In this document: positions 12,476-21,872 of the stretch, one piece after another
How positions within the stretch are numbered: the stretch's first letter is position 1
Layout: each line of letters starts with the position of its first letter
NCBI GenBank assembly: GCA_910890315.1
Contig: CAJVGD010000025.1
Coordinates: 62,001 to 126,000 of the forward strand
Reading direction: 5' to 3'
From: Serendipita indica DSM 11827
Taxonomy: Eukaryota > Basidiomycota > Agaricomycetes > Sebacinales > Serendipitaceae
Length of the DNA stretch: 64,000 bases
Notes under the pieces: model-generated
The model's database searches: none
What the model was told of the DNA's origin: nothing
The model's input: only the letters and a program-made list of their open reading frames with translations
Made by a program: the position numbers and the translations under genes

Positions 12476-12837
12476 ATTCAGCCATCTCTCGTAAGACTAG
12501 ATTAAATTTGCCAAACGTAGCGTGGCGTATGCAATTTCTAGCACGAACCGTTGTCTACAGAACCGTTAGTCTGGTAGATGAGACACAGGCACGTCAGCTT
12601 ATCACAAACAGCGACGCACTTTCACTCCGACGTTGATCTAAATTGACTTGCTCAAGGCGACCTTGCTGTATCTGAGAGACTGGCAGCGCTTTTAAACGCT
12701 TGGCGTTCAGACCCTGCTAGCTCTGGCCTCTCATTCCCGCTACTCCTTGTCGAGTCGTCATGCTGACAGTCTCTTGCTGCCAACGAGACCAGGGAAACAA
12801 TTTATTCGCGCGCCGAAAGCCCTATGACGATGGAATT

Positions 12838-12990
12838 GCTCCTTGTTTGAAAGAGCATCTGGGGCCATTGGATGTAAACCTCGAGTAGAGATGACCTGTA
12901 ATGGTGAGGTATGATAAAAGATGTTTGTATGCGACCTACAGAGGATCACAACAGTCTGCTGCATTCGAAAATTGTAACTATTATCCAGCA
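12838..12990 (+). promoter_or_regulatory. conserved upstream cassette of dsRBD-like mini-gene, copy C
   Basis: Starts near 'ccttgtttgaaagagcat' and continues to 'ggatgtaaac', then on to the start codon about 145 bases later. The same block lies upstream of copies A (32757-32912) and B (17125-17275, reverse strand) at the same distance. It is probably the core promoter of this gene family; a TATA-like 'ggatataaac' occurs only in copy A. Confidence 0.6.
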
Positions 12991-13137
12991 TGAACGCCTA
13001 CGAACTCAACAACTTGCTCGGTTCCAAAACCAAATAGGTGAAATACAAGGTCACAGCGTACTCAGACCCGGATGCTAGGAACGAAACTCTACACAGGGCA
13101 ACTTTAACTGCGATGACGGTGACTTGTGATCCTACAG
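12990..13137 (+). pseudogene. dsRBD-like mini-gene copy C, truncated and with an internal stop
   Basis: The frame starts MNAYELNNLLGSKTK, closely matching MNAHELNNALGSNTK of copy A, but the next codon is TAG where copy A has TGG. After the stop the match continues (VKYKVTAYSDPDARNETLHR) until the inner edge of the right arm at about 13138, where homology ends. The second half of the domain is missing. This is a nonfunctional remnant, cut by the palindrome junction. Confidence 0.8.
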
Positions 13138-14157
13138 AGTGTTGAACCAAAGTGGCCTTGGTTCAGGCCTGAATATGGCCCAACGAGTTGACAGAGAACG
13201 GTAGAAGATGTCAATTACTTACTTTGATGTCAGCTATAGTAGCACTTTTGAGGTTGATGGTTCAAATTCGACTGGTGACGATTCACGTAGGTTTGTAAAG
13301 TTGAGAAACACTTCCTAATGAATCTCTTCAAAGTCTAGTAAAAATAGTGAACACAGTCACCCTGTCTTCTAGTGCAGTCAACAAATCATGACGTGCCGGG
13401 TTCGATTCATCGACACGCCGACGATTTTTAGTGGTCGATCCCCGAAAGTGGTCATTCGTTGAACCGGAATTGTATTCCAAGTAACAAAAATGTTACCTAG
13501 ACGTTTGTTGATTCATTAATCTGCGAGTAGACTGCCTGATAACAAAGTGCATGCTCCGAGTGTCAAGTATGTGATCAAGGGGAATAGTAACCGGGAGCTA
13601 GTCAATTAAGGTGTATATTATACACCGTTGAATCAGTCGAGGAGACCAGTACTATACTATACGGCTGTTGATGTCCCAACTCTTGACGATCTACAACAAA
13701 GTCAGTCGGATCTATAGATTGAACGGTACACTAGGTCAAGATTATATAAGGAAAGATTTGTACACTTTGTACCTGACCGACATAAGTAATGTGGCAAACT
13801 TTGACTCTGGTACATGAACCCTTGTAAACTTGATCGAGTCACTGATTATATTAGAATGATAAGCATTCGATCTATAAGCGAGATAAATGTTGCCCAGACG
13901 TGGCTCAGAGTCTGTACAAATGGCCCGTCGAGCGCCGGGTTCGAAGAGGTCGTCGCGCAAATGTTCTATAAAAGCGCGCTCTTGTAGGCACCTACAGCAA
14001 CACCTCGAAGGGACAAGATGTCAATAACCTTGACTCTGCTATTCCCAACGTTATGAAATAAGAAACGAACATTGATAGGAACAATCTCATTGGTGAAATA
14101 CCAAAGCGATTTAATCGAGTCGGCGCATATCGTGCATTCATCTAGCAATCTTGCCAA
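13138..14157. other. inner non-coding part of the right arm
   Basis: Mirror of 11446-12475. A clean TATA box (tataaaag) lies at 13967-13974, about 190 bases before the ATG of the broken kinase copy. No gene is supported here. Confidence 0.5.
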
Positions 14158-15642
14158 ATGAGTGAACAATATCCGAGCACACACTGGGTCGGTCGTCAGA
14201 CCCCCAGTTTGGATCCCGCAGCGTCTAGCTCGCAAGAGTGGTCGCTGCGCGGAGATAGAGAGCATCTAGAGAGAGAAAATGCACGCGCAATATACCCTCG
14301 GTATTCGTGGGCAAGAGGTACAACCCCCTTTTCGCCCCACGGTGCTGAATATACCCCTGCGCCTAATGCGGATTTCTTCGAGTCAGACTCGAGGATTCCG
14401 GCTCTCTCTCGCGAGGACAAGGGGGCTACGAATGACGATAATAAACACTATGCCGAACACTACACATTTGGTTGCTCGTCGGGGACTGGAAGATCCGGCT
14501 CCCTAAGAGGAGTCTCTTCCGATGGACCGACACGAACCGTGACCAGACAAGGCGCGGGTGCATACCTATCCAAAAACTTCTCTCTTGACTCCCTCCTCGT
14601 GTCTGACATGATCGGCGAGGGCGGATATGGTCGTATATACCAAGGACGGCATGTGGGTAGTGGGCGTGTCCTTGCTATCAAGCTCATCCCCCGTTCGAGT
14701 ACGACCGATCGAGTCAAAGACTCGATAGTCAGAGAGCGCGACGTTGGGAAATGCATCTCCGACGCCAAAGTCAGAGTTGGCGCTCAGGCAGGCTGCCCAA
14801 AGATCCTGGGTCTTTTGCACCTGCTTGGGGCCCTCGTGGCTCCAGAGTGTGTCGTCCTTGCGATGGTACGTGGCTATATTGAGGACATGGGGTATATCGA
14901 CTCACAACGTCCAGGAATTATGTCTGTCCGATATGGCACATAAGCCGTCCAGACGAGAACTCATTGAGGGTTTACTCTGGTGAGCTTGTGAGTCTATCAA
15001 TAAAGTGTGAATACTATTTTCGATATCTAATCGCGGGACAGATCTGCGGCCTGCACTATTTGCACGACGCTTTGGGATATGTTCACTGCGATCTGAAACT
15101 GCCAACATCCTGCTGACCAGGGATGGGCATGCCCAGATTGCGGACTTTGGCCTTGCGCTTGACATATCAAATGTCAACCAAGAACCAAAGCCATTGAAAC
15201 CAGGTCAAAGATACTATCATGGAGTAGGCACTCTTGGGTATATCCCACCAGAGGGTCATGTCCTGGGTATCCAGGGCCCCGAGGGTGATGTGTGGGCCCT
15301 TGGGGTGACCTTGTACAGGCTATTGACAGGGACGGTGCGTACTTTGGGTCTGGGGGGTTCGTGCACACTAACAAAGAGTGTAGCATCCATTTCGCCGTGA
15401 CAGCGATGATGCCGAAACCCTGATCAATGACGTTGTTCGTAGACCCCTTTGCATGGTCTTCACAGAGATGCTCTAAAAACATTGAGATATTGATCAAGGG
15501 CCTCATGTTGCGAGACAGAGAGGCCCGGTGGACCCTCGAACGTGCTATGGACGCAGAGTGGTTCCACGAAGTGTACGTCCCGTTTGCTAGAGCTCTATGC
15601 GACACTTACATTGACAAAGTCCCAACTTTTGGGAGAGACTGA
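14158..15642 (+). pseudogene. Ser/Thr protein kinase, degraded copy (right arm)
   Basis: The N-terminal exon (14158 to about 14865) is almost identical to the left copy and keeps GEGGYG and the LAIKLIP lysine. Relative to the left copy, two bases are missing just after the first intron (MAHISRP becomes MAHKPSRR, then a stop). In the catalytic loop the Arg codon of HRD is changed to Cys and one base is missing (near 15085-15110). Two more bases are missing near 15475, in the third exon. No splice choice I can see rescues all three. The copy therefore cannot encode an active kinase, although a truncated N-terminal product remains possible. Confidence 0.85.
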
Positions 15643-16824
15643 GGGATGGAAGCCTGCAGCCTCCAAGATTACCCAATGAACTGCTTGCTGTCCCCACGTT
15701 GGGGAAGATGCGCAGCTTGCGACGGGTAATCGACGAGGACTCGAGGTTTCGAGGACGCTTGCGGGTCATGAATGGGATCAGCGAGTGCTCCGAAGAAACG
15801 GGCATTTATTACGAGCATCCTGAACTCTCTCCCAAATGAGGGATCTGATACCCTTTTTTCTTGGAGCTCTTTCTCGAGCTTGTAGTTGTATCGTTGGTTC
15901 TACTTCAGTTTCTCGGCTTCGGTTTCGACTTTCGGTATCGGCTTCGACTTCGGTTTCAGTTTCGACTTTCGACTTCAGTTTTGACTTTCGACTTCAGTTT
16001 CGACTTTGGTTTTCGAGTTCAAGTTCAAGTTTAGGTATCAAGGTAAGTAATTTCCTTTTGTCGGGTGGCGGCTCGAGGGTCGGCTCGGTGGACTTAGGCG
16101 TTGCTCGAGTTGTATAGTCTCTGTCCTTATTGAACCTATGCCGAGTTGTATAGTCTCTGTACTTATTGAACCCATGCCGAGTTGTATAGTCTATGATAGA
16201 GTCTATATAGCTTGTTGATTGTCTATCGTGTTTCGACAAGATAAGTAAAGTGAGTGCTTGAAAGTGTAAGGCGTGCTGAATTAGGAGCACTTGTTAGAGC
16301 AATATACTTAGCCTTGAGGTCATCACTGGAGTCCTTAGCAAGCCAAATCATTTCGGACTTGGGTTTGTGAGCAATACGACAGACAGGTTAACTCAGTTGG
16401 CCTTGTTGTTTGGTAACAGTTTTATTTCAAGAGATCATGCTCTACGACGAGACTCTGTATCGGTCTTGATGCCTTTAGCAACCTTGGACCAAGACAGACA
16501 AGCATCAACCGTTCCTTCGCCAACTACTCAGAGTAGTTTGTGTAGGCGACTTGTATAACGTTATGCTTCTGTCTCAGCAGACTGCGAAAATGGTTGTAAT
16601 TACCGTGAAATATACTCTGTGCCACGTAATAAATCGATTCCAACATCTCGTGTCATTTCGACGCGAAGAGCAGCCCAAACTCTCGAATGGAGGGTCAGCT
16701 CCGGCCTGACTTTGCTTTCCAAGTCTACTGAAATTCTATGTATGCTTTCGTAAAAAATAGTAAGATCCAATTACTCTGGTGATATATCAACATAATCTAT
16801 TTATGGCTAGGAAGTGAGAACCTC
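15643..16824. other. outer part of right arm and flank, no gene
   Basis: Holds the degenerate pyrimidine tract, the two-unit 36-bp array and the outer repeat boundary, then about 200 bases of unique AT-rich DNA before the 3' end of mini-gene copy B. Short frames here mirror those of the left arm, and I do not call them genes. Confidence 0.5.
16107..16195 (-). repeat. 36-bp tandem repeat, two units plus a partial (right arm)
   Basis: Mirror of the left array. The unit reads 'ttgtatagtctctgt' then 'cttattgaacc.atgccgag' on the plus strand. Only two full units remain against five on the left, so the array has expanded or contracted since the arms were formed. Confidence 0.9.
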
Positions 16825-17124
16825 TTATATTAATTCTTGGTCCTTGACCAACAAGTTTCGCTCTCGCAACCATGGTGTAGCGACCTTTGCTACTTCGTCC
16901 TTGGCCTCTTGTGCGGTCCGATATCCTTCAGCCGTGAAGGGAACTTCCACAGGTCTCGCCACCCCAGTATGATCATAAGTCTCGGCTATCGTCACAAACA
17001 AGGTTGCCTTGTGCAGAGTCTGATTCGTAGCCTTCGGGTTCTTGTACACCGTGGTCTCGTATCTCACCAATCTACGGTTGGAGCTGAGTGCGTTATTGAG
17101 TTTAAAGGTGTAGCTGTCGCTCAT
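16825..17124 (-). CDS. dsRBD-like mini-protein, copy B
   Basis: About 99 residues. The start at 17124 (MSDSYTFKLNNALSSNRR) is chosen because it aligns with the start of copy A. A longer in-frame extension to 17271 is only a translation of the conserved promoter cassette. Predicted order: helix (KLNNALSS), three strands (LVRYETTVYK, TLHKATLFVTIAET, ARPVEVPFTAEGY), then a helix (TAQEAKDEVAKVATPWLRER). This alpha-beta-beta-beta-alpha order, and the G-[HY]-x-TAQ-x-A start of the last helix, resemble a double-stranded-RNA-binding domain. That is fold inference, not a database match. Single exon, no signal peptide. It lies 200 bases outside the right arm. Confidence 0.65.
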   Translation of the reverse strand: MSDSYTFKLNNALSSNRRLVRYETTVYKNPKATNQTLHKATLFVTIAETYDHTGVARPVEVPFTAEGYRTAQEAKDEVAKVATPWLRERNLLVKDQELI

Positions 17125-17400
17125 GGCTGGTACTCGAAGGGAGCTATCTGGTGGGATGATGATTTCCTTCGCAGCTCCAGCGGCCACTTTATAATCCTTT
17201 CCTTCCTGGCCACTCATGCTCGAAGAGCATTCAGACTTTACATCCAGCGGCGCCGAATGCTCTTTCAACAAGGAGCAGTCCTATCTTTACAGAGCCCCAT
17301 CATGTAAATGTACCACTAATCCTAGTCTCATCGACAGAGAGAGAAAGTCAGCTTGGATACCTCGCGGTAACAGGATAAGGAGTAGACAGGTGAGTTATCC
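17125..17400 (-). promoter_or_regulatory. conserved upstream cassette of dsRBD-like mini-gene, copy B
   Basis: On the minus strand the block 'cttgttgaaagagcattcgg' followed by 'cgccgctggatgtaaa' lies about 150 bases before the start codon. A further upstream part ('tctctctctgtcgatg', 'attagtggtacattt') is also shared with copy A (about 32685-32730). It is probably the promoter of the family. The rest of 17400-17585 shows nothing recognisable. Confidence 0.6.
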
Positions 17401-17585
17401 ATATCGCCTAAACCTATTCAAACGGACCATTTGGGCGCCCAGAATTTGAGGCCACGGCTCTGCCAGCCTCTCGGAGCGACCGAGGCCCGATTAATTGTAC
17501 CCATTATTCACGCTCAGCCCCCAAGCGCGTCACTTTCAAAGAGATTAACATAGATATACATAATGACCATGACAACGATTAGCGA

Positions 17586-19012
17586 TTAGCTATCAGCCAC
17601 CTCGACATACTCTTCCACCATCTTCATAAACTCTTGCCGATACCGCGCGGGCTCGGTTGTAATCGTCTGGTCTGGAAGAACTTTGCCTGCCGTCCGCATC
17701 ACTGTTGGGACGAGCTTGTTCACATTCCACAAAAAGTCTACAATCGTCAGCCTGTAAACCCACTCTCCATCCGCAGACAAGACGCCTTTGGTGAAATCGT
17801 CCCCTGTCAATTTTTGACCTTCTCTCCCACTTGCACTGGCACCCGCAGTTGGGGCGACGTCTTCAGTCTCCTGCGACGAAGATATTCCCAATGCACGTTT
17901 GATCTTTGATGCGCCTTGCTGGAGCACGTCAGAAATGGGAAGATGGACTGTGCTCGAGGCATCGAGACCAAGCGGAGGCTGCGGCGAAGAGGAAGCAGGG
18001 AAGCGGCCGAGCAACAACGAGTAGTCGACCGTCTCCAACTCCTCGAGGAATGCAGTATCCTGTTCGAGTACTCGAATCAGATCGTCATATTGGGACTTTG
18101 TCAACTTGATTCGGACGTCGGCATCGAGCGTGTCCGCCAGACCAGACTTTGTGGCTTCCGATTTGATAATGTCTGGTACGAGGTCTCTTGTTGGCTACGT
18201 GATACGTCAGATGAGAGTGGCATAGGGAGAATGAGAGCGTACCTCGAAGAAACCACTAGGTTTGAGATCCCACTTTTGCGCACCCTTGACGGCTTTGAGA
18301 TCACCGAGTACATCCACCATAACCATGTAGTGCCGCGGACTGACGTTCAAGGCCTCGCCGAGACTCAGATCCGCACAGAAGAGAACATCCGTTATGCGCG
18401 TCAACAACGAGTCTGCACCAGGTCTTGCTTCAATGTACTCAATATAGCGTGGTAGGAGTGTCTCGTGCATAAACTCGTACTCGAATGCGCGGTTAATCGA
18501 CTTGATGATGAGGCCCGCATTTGTCGAGGGTCCTTCGGTGTGGAAGAATGCAGAGCCAGAGAGACCGAGGTTCGAGAGAGATTTGAGTGACGATGCAGTA
18601 ACGGCGCGGTAAGATTCGTCGGTGATAGAGAAATGTTCCTCTCGAAGCCTTGCAAACTCGAGCGGGGCCGCTCGCTGCAAATGAACCATGTCTAGGCAGG
18701 TTCAGTGTACATATGCTCAATATAGTCAGACTTACAGATTAACGGCATCTTTGTGAGCCGCCATTTCGTCTTCAGTGGGAGACCCCAATCCCATTGCTCT
18801 CTGTCCGCACGCTTAATCTCACGTCTCTCTTGCTCAAAATCTCGCTTGAGAGCACTCTGAATCGACCTGGCGGTCATATTTACGCGGTATTCTTTTGAGT
18901 AAATTGGCTTGATAGCGTCACGGAGGCTGGTGGTGAACGCAGATTCATGGCGTTCGTCTGTAGTGGACATTGTAGGTGGAGGAGCGATTCGAGTTTCGTT
19001 CTGGTCTGCCAT
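17586..19012 (-). CDS. phosphatidylinositol-phosphate kinase-fold protein
   Basis: Three main exons. The first begins MADQNETRIAPPP at 19012. A 45-nt intron (GTAAGT...GCCTAG) near 18740-18696 joins it to YMVHLQRAAPLEFARLREEH, and a second intron lies near 18200-18245. PIPK family signs, in order: AP-x-EFARLRE, SGSAFFHTEG (glycine-rich loop), the AGLIIKSI lysine, WDLKPSG (family usually DLKGS) and VDYSLLLG (family MDYSLL). The C-terminal ~90 residues contain a variable linker and end EYVEVADS. PIPKs phosphorylate phosphoinositides at membranes, but this one is short and divergent at key motifs, so activity is uncertain. Its start lies about 215 bases downstream of the RPC34 stop on the same strand. 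Confidence 0.7.
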
Positions 19013-19226
19013 CTAGACACGGTTGGGTTCAAGTTGATAACCCGTATCTTCACAGTTGACGTCAGGCCTACGGCGCTTCTTCCCTCCAGCATTGCCACAG
19101 TAGCAACGCCCAATAGTACTATTACAAGTGATAGGCTCTCCATACGTTTGAGCGTTGATGTATGTTCGCTCGAACTGACTGAAAGACAGGATTCAAGAAC
19201 CTGCCACCCACGCTCCATGCGTCCGG

Positions 19227-20901
19227 CTATACCTCCAATTCTATCGCCATGGAAGCATGACTATCTTCTCCCTCGAGTTTGGGTCGCATCTTGTGCACGG
19301 CGCGCTCGGGGTCCAGCCAAGCGGTGTAATATACACACTCCGACGCATTGACAGGCCCCGTCTCGCTGCAAAAGTCGACTTGCGGACAGCCCGTGCACGG
19401 ACTATCCGCCCACGGCAAATGTCCACCTCCGCCACCCAACCACGCTCCACCAAACAGCGGGCCAGAAGACACCCACGAGTCACCTCCATTTCCGAGTGCA
19501 TACGAGGTCTCAATCTCTTCGGATTTACTGTGCTCCAGCGGTCGAATGGCGCGATAGACGTAGGCGTCGCTAATATGCACCTCTGCAAGTCTTCGAATCC
19601 CCATATCATCCTCGTCGTCGGAATTGTAGGCCTCGCGTTTCTTCTTCTTCTGCTTCTTCTTGCTCCTGTTCCGCTCATCGTCGCTGTCGCTGTCGGTTTG
19701 TCGTCCAAGGTCTTCATCGTCACTAGCAGGGGCACTCCGTTTCCGCTTCTTATTCCCAGTCTCTTCATCGCTACTTTCTGACCTTTTTCTCTTTGAGCCG
19801 ACTTTGCTTGCCTTTTTGCTTGAACGCGCACGGTCGTCTTCGTCGTCATCCTCGTCGCTCGACATTTGTGCCATTCCGATGCCAGCTGGTAGTTTCTCAA
19901 TCAGGCCATCGAATTCGAGTACACGAAGGAGCGGCTCGACGTCCTCGGGTTTGAGCTTGACGTCGCTGATGGGGTTTTTGCGAATCCAATCGGCGATGCG
20001 CGTCAAACTAGGGTATCGATGTGCCTCCGAACGTGGATAGAGAGGACGAGCGCATCGAGGTGTTGGTTTAGGAAGAGACTAATGAACAGTCAGAGGGGAA
20101 TACTAGAAAGGGAACCGAGTTGACCTTGGAAGCGATGAAGCCATAGATTTGCTCGAGCATAATGTTGACAAACTCTTGGTCAAACTCTTGCTCGTGGTAC
20201 CATACACCTCCTGTCACTTCGGACGACGGAGTGAGATGGAAAAGCATATACATCTTTCGTGTAGGATACTGTAGTGATTTAGTACGATATCAAAGTAGGG
20301 TAGGTAAAACAACCTTGACGGATTTAATGGGTTTGATGAGGCCTTGCTTTTCTAGCTGCTTGAGACTGCGTGTAACAACCTTTTGGGGCAAATCCGTCCG
20401 TCGCTCAAGCGTTTTTGTCCAGACGCCTGCGCCCGTCAAATTCATCCGGGACCTGACCACCACATACCTTCATTCTTTGCCTCTTCTATCAGCGCAAGAA
20501 CCGCCTGAGTGTCCTTGTCCATTGACGATTTACTGCCGACGATGAGAGAGACTCCATAGGACAAAAGCGGACCGACCTCTTGGCTTCCTTGACCTGTACT
20601 CCCTTGTACAAGAGTTTTCCGGTCTTGTCCTCCTTGAGCAATTTGATCATGCCCTACCCGAGTCAGACGTCGTCTTGGTCGTGCAGTATCGACGTACGAC
20701 TGAAATCAAAAAGTTGATAGCGCTCTCCTTTTCCGACTTATTTGCTGCAATGTTTTCGAGGTCACTTGCATTTGCCGTCTGCATCCCAATCAGTCTCCAA
20801 GAATGTCCAAATAGCAATTGACACACTTCATTGCGACATGCTAGTATCATACGGTGCAGAGTAATTTCCAGTGCATTTAGAGGTCTTGATGAAGACGCCA
20901 T
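19227..20901 (-). CDS. RPC34: RNA polymerase III subunit RPC34/RPC6
   Basis: Starts MASSSRPLNALEITLHRMIL at 20901. Exons are joined by introns near 20822-20766, 20690-20650, 20575-20470, 20305-20265 and 20130-20090. They give the winged-helix segments LKQLEKQGLIKP, TGGVWYHEQEFDQEFV and LTRIADWIRKNPIS. The C-terminus keeps Cys residues in CTGCPQVDFC and the ending GPVNASECVYYTAWLD, typical of the RPC34/RPC39 iron-sulfur region. This subunit helps Pol III bind TFIIIB and open tRNA and 5S promoters in the nucleus. An acidic-and-lysine-rich insertion of about 90 residues (roughly 19620-19870) sits between the winged helices and the C-terminal domain. It starts about 80 bases from a divergent gene. 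Confidence 0.88.
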
Positions 20902-20981
20902 GGGTGCGCCTGAATAAAAAGCGGGGACAGGGTCGAAGTTTAGACTCCTCTGCCACTGGCCAAGTATATCTCGACACAATC

Positions 20982-21771
20982 ATGGGCATGGAAAATGCAA
21001 GCAACGGATACAGGGTCGAGATTTCACCGCAGAATGGGTTAAACGAGACGCTGCAACAAGCAGGCGTCTATTTACGAACCATGCAGGACAGGCAAGTCGA
21101 GACATACGGACTGTATTATCTCTGCTAACTCACACACTCGTCGCAGGTTTGATAGCGCTGTATGGACACCAGGCAAGGCACGCTCGCGCGAATTCGCAAA
21201 CGCATATCCCATTTCTGCCGTACGTACACCATATTACTCTTTGTTTATATCTCAGACGCTATTTCTAGATGTTTGTTGGCATATTTACTGCGCTCGCATT
21301 CATCCCCGTCGCTTCATACTTGTGCGTCATGGTCGCGGTGGCTTCATCCACTCACCAAGATCCCCTACAGAATCTTCACCGCATTCGTCCTCATTTCCAC
21401 CGTCTCACTCGCACTCGCAACTGCTATTGGCTTTACGCTCTTTGTCGGTTTCTGGACAGGCACGTGAATGGAAATGTATGCCGCAGTTGGCTGCTAACGT
21501 CTCCGCAGGACTATTTCTGTTTGGTACACTCATCATCATCCTTCTCTTTGCTAGTGCCGCCACGCTTGGTCTCCTTGGATGCTTCCTCGCCATTCGACTC
21601 CTCTTCCACATCCGCTCCCAAGAAGGCCAAGGTGTCCAAGGATGGGTTGCAGAGACAAAGGACCGTATCGTCCCTCCCTCGGCACAGCAATACGTCCGCG
21701 ATGCGCAGACAAAGGTAAACGAGTACTACGACGCGGCAAAAGACAGGAGCGTCAAACCTGAGCAAATGTAA
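20982..21771 (+). CDS. promethin-like small membrane protein
   Basis: The chosen start is MGMENASNGYRVEISPQ at 20982; an upstream in-frame Met at 20871 would overlap the RPC34 start. Exon 1 ends MQDR through an apparent GC-AG intron (21092-21146), followed by introns near 21221-21269, 21320-21370 and 21462-21509. The spliced protein (about 190 residues) has an amphipathic front and adjacent hydrophobic spans (MFVGIFTALAFIPVASYL, FTAFVLISTVSLALATAIGF, GLFLFGTLIIILLFASAATL). A polar tail follows, ending DRSVKPEQM. This layout of clustered hairpin helices resembles the promethin/LDAF1 family of ER and lipid-droplet proteins. I did not confirm this by search. Another small hairpin membrane protein is possible. 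Confidence 0.55.
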
Positions 21772-21872
21772 AATGCTACCGACGTAACGTTTTACGATAC
21801 CCGTTCTCGACGCTCAGAACGACTCTATTCACGGCTCTAAATATTTGTTATGATCCAAATGCCTGAATAAAT

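Larger units (their letters stand above)
12476..13137. other. spacer of the large inverted repeat
   Basis: These 662 bases are unique between the two arms. From about 12838 the spacer contains the upstream cassette and first ~145 coding bases of a dsRBD-like mini-gene (copy C). The first 350 bases show no convincing gene. Both junctions with the arms are sharp. Confidence 0.75.
13138..16620. repeat. right arm of the large inverted repeat
   Basis: Reverse complement of 8870-12475. It carries the 5' flank, the broken kinase copy, the purine/pyrimidine tract and a shortened 36-bp array. Differences from the left arm are scattered substitutions and small indels, several of which break the kinase frame, so the arms are not being kept identical. 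Confidence 0.92.

Noticed and set aside
13200-13460. Possible tRNA genes in the inner palindrome arm
   Set aside because: B-box-like strings exist, but I could not pair acceptor, D, anticodon or T stems into a cloverleaf.
8870-16620. Terminal inverted repeat transposon as explanation for the palindrome
   Set aside because: No transposase-like frame, target-site duplication or sharp outer ends were found; the outer match fades gradually near 8870-8930.
16825-17271. 148-residue version of mini-gene copy B beginning at 17271
   Set aside because: The extra 49 residues translate the promoter cassette shared with copies A and C, where they are out of frame or not open.
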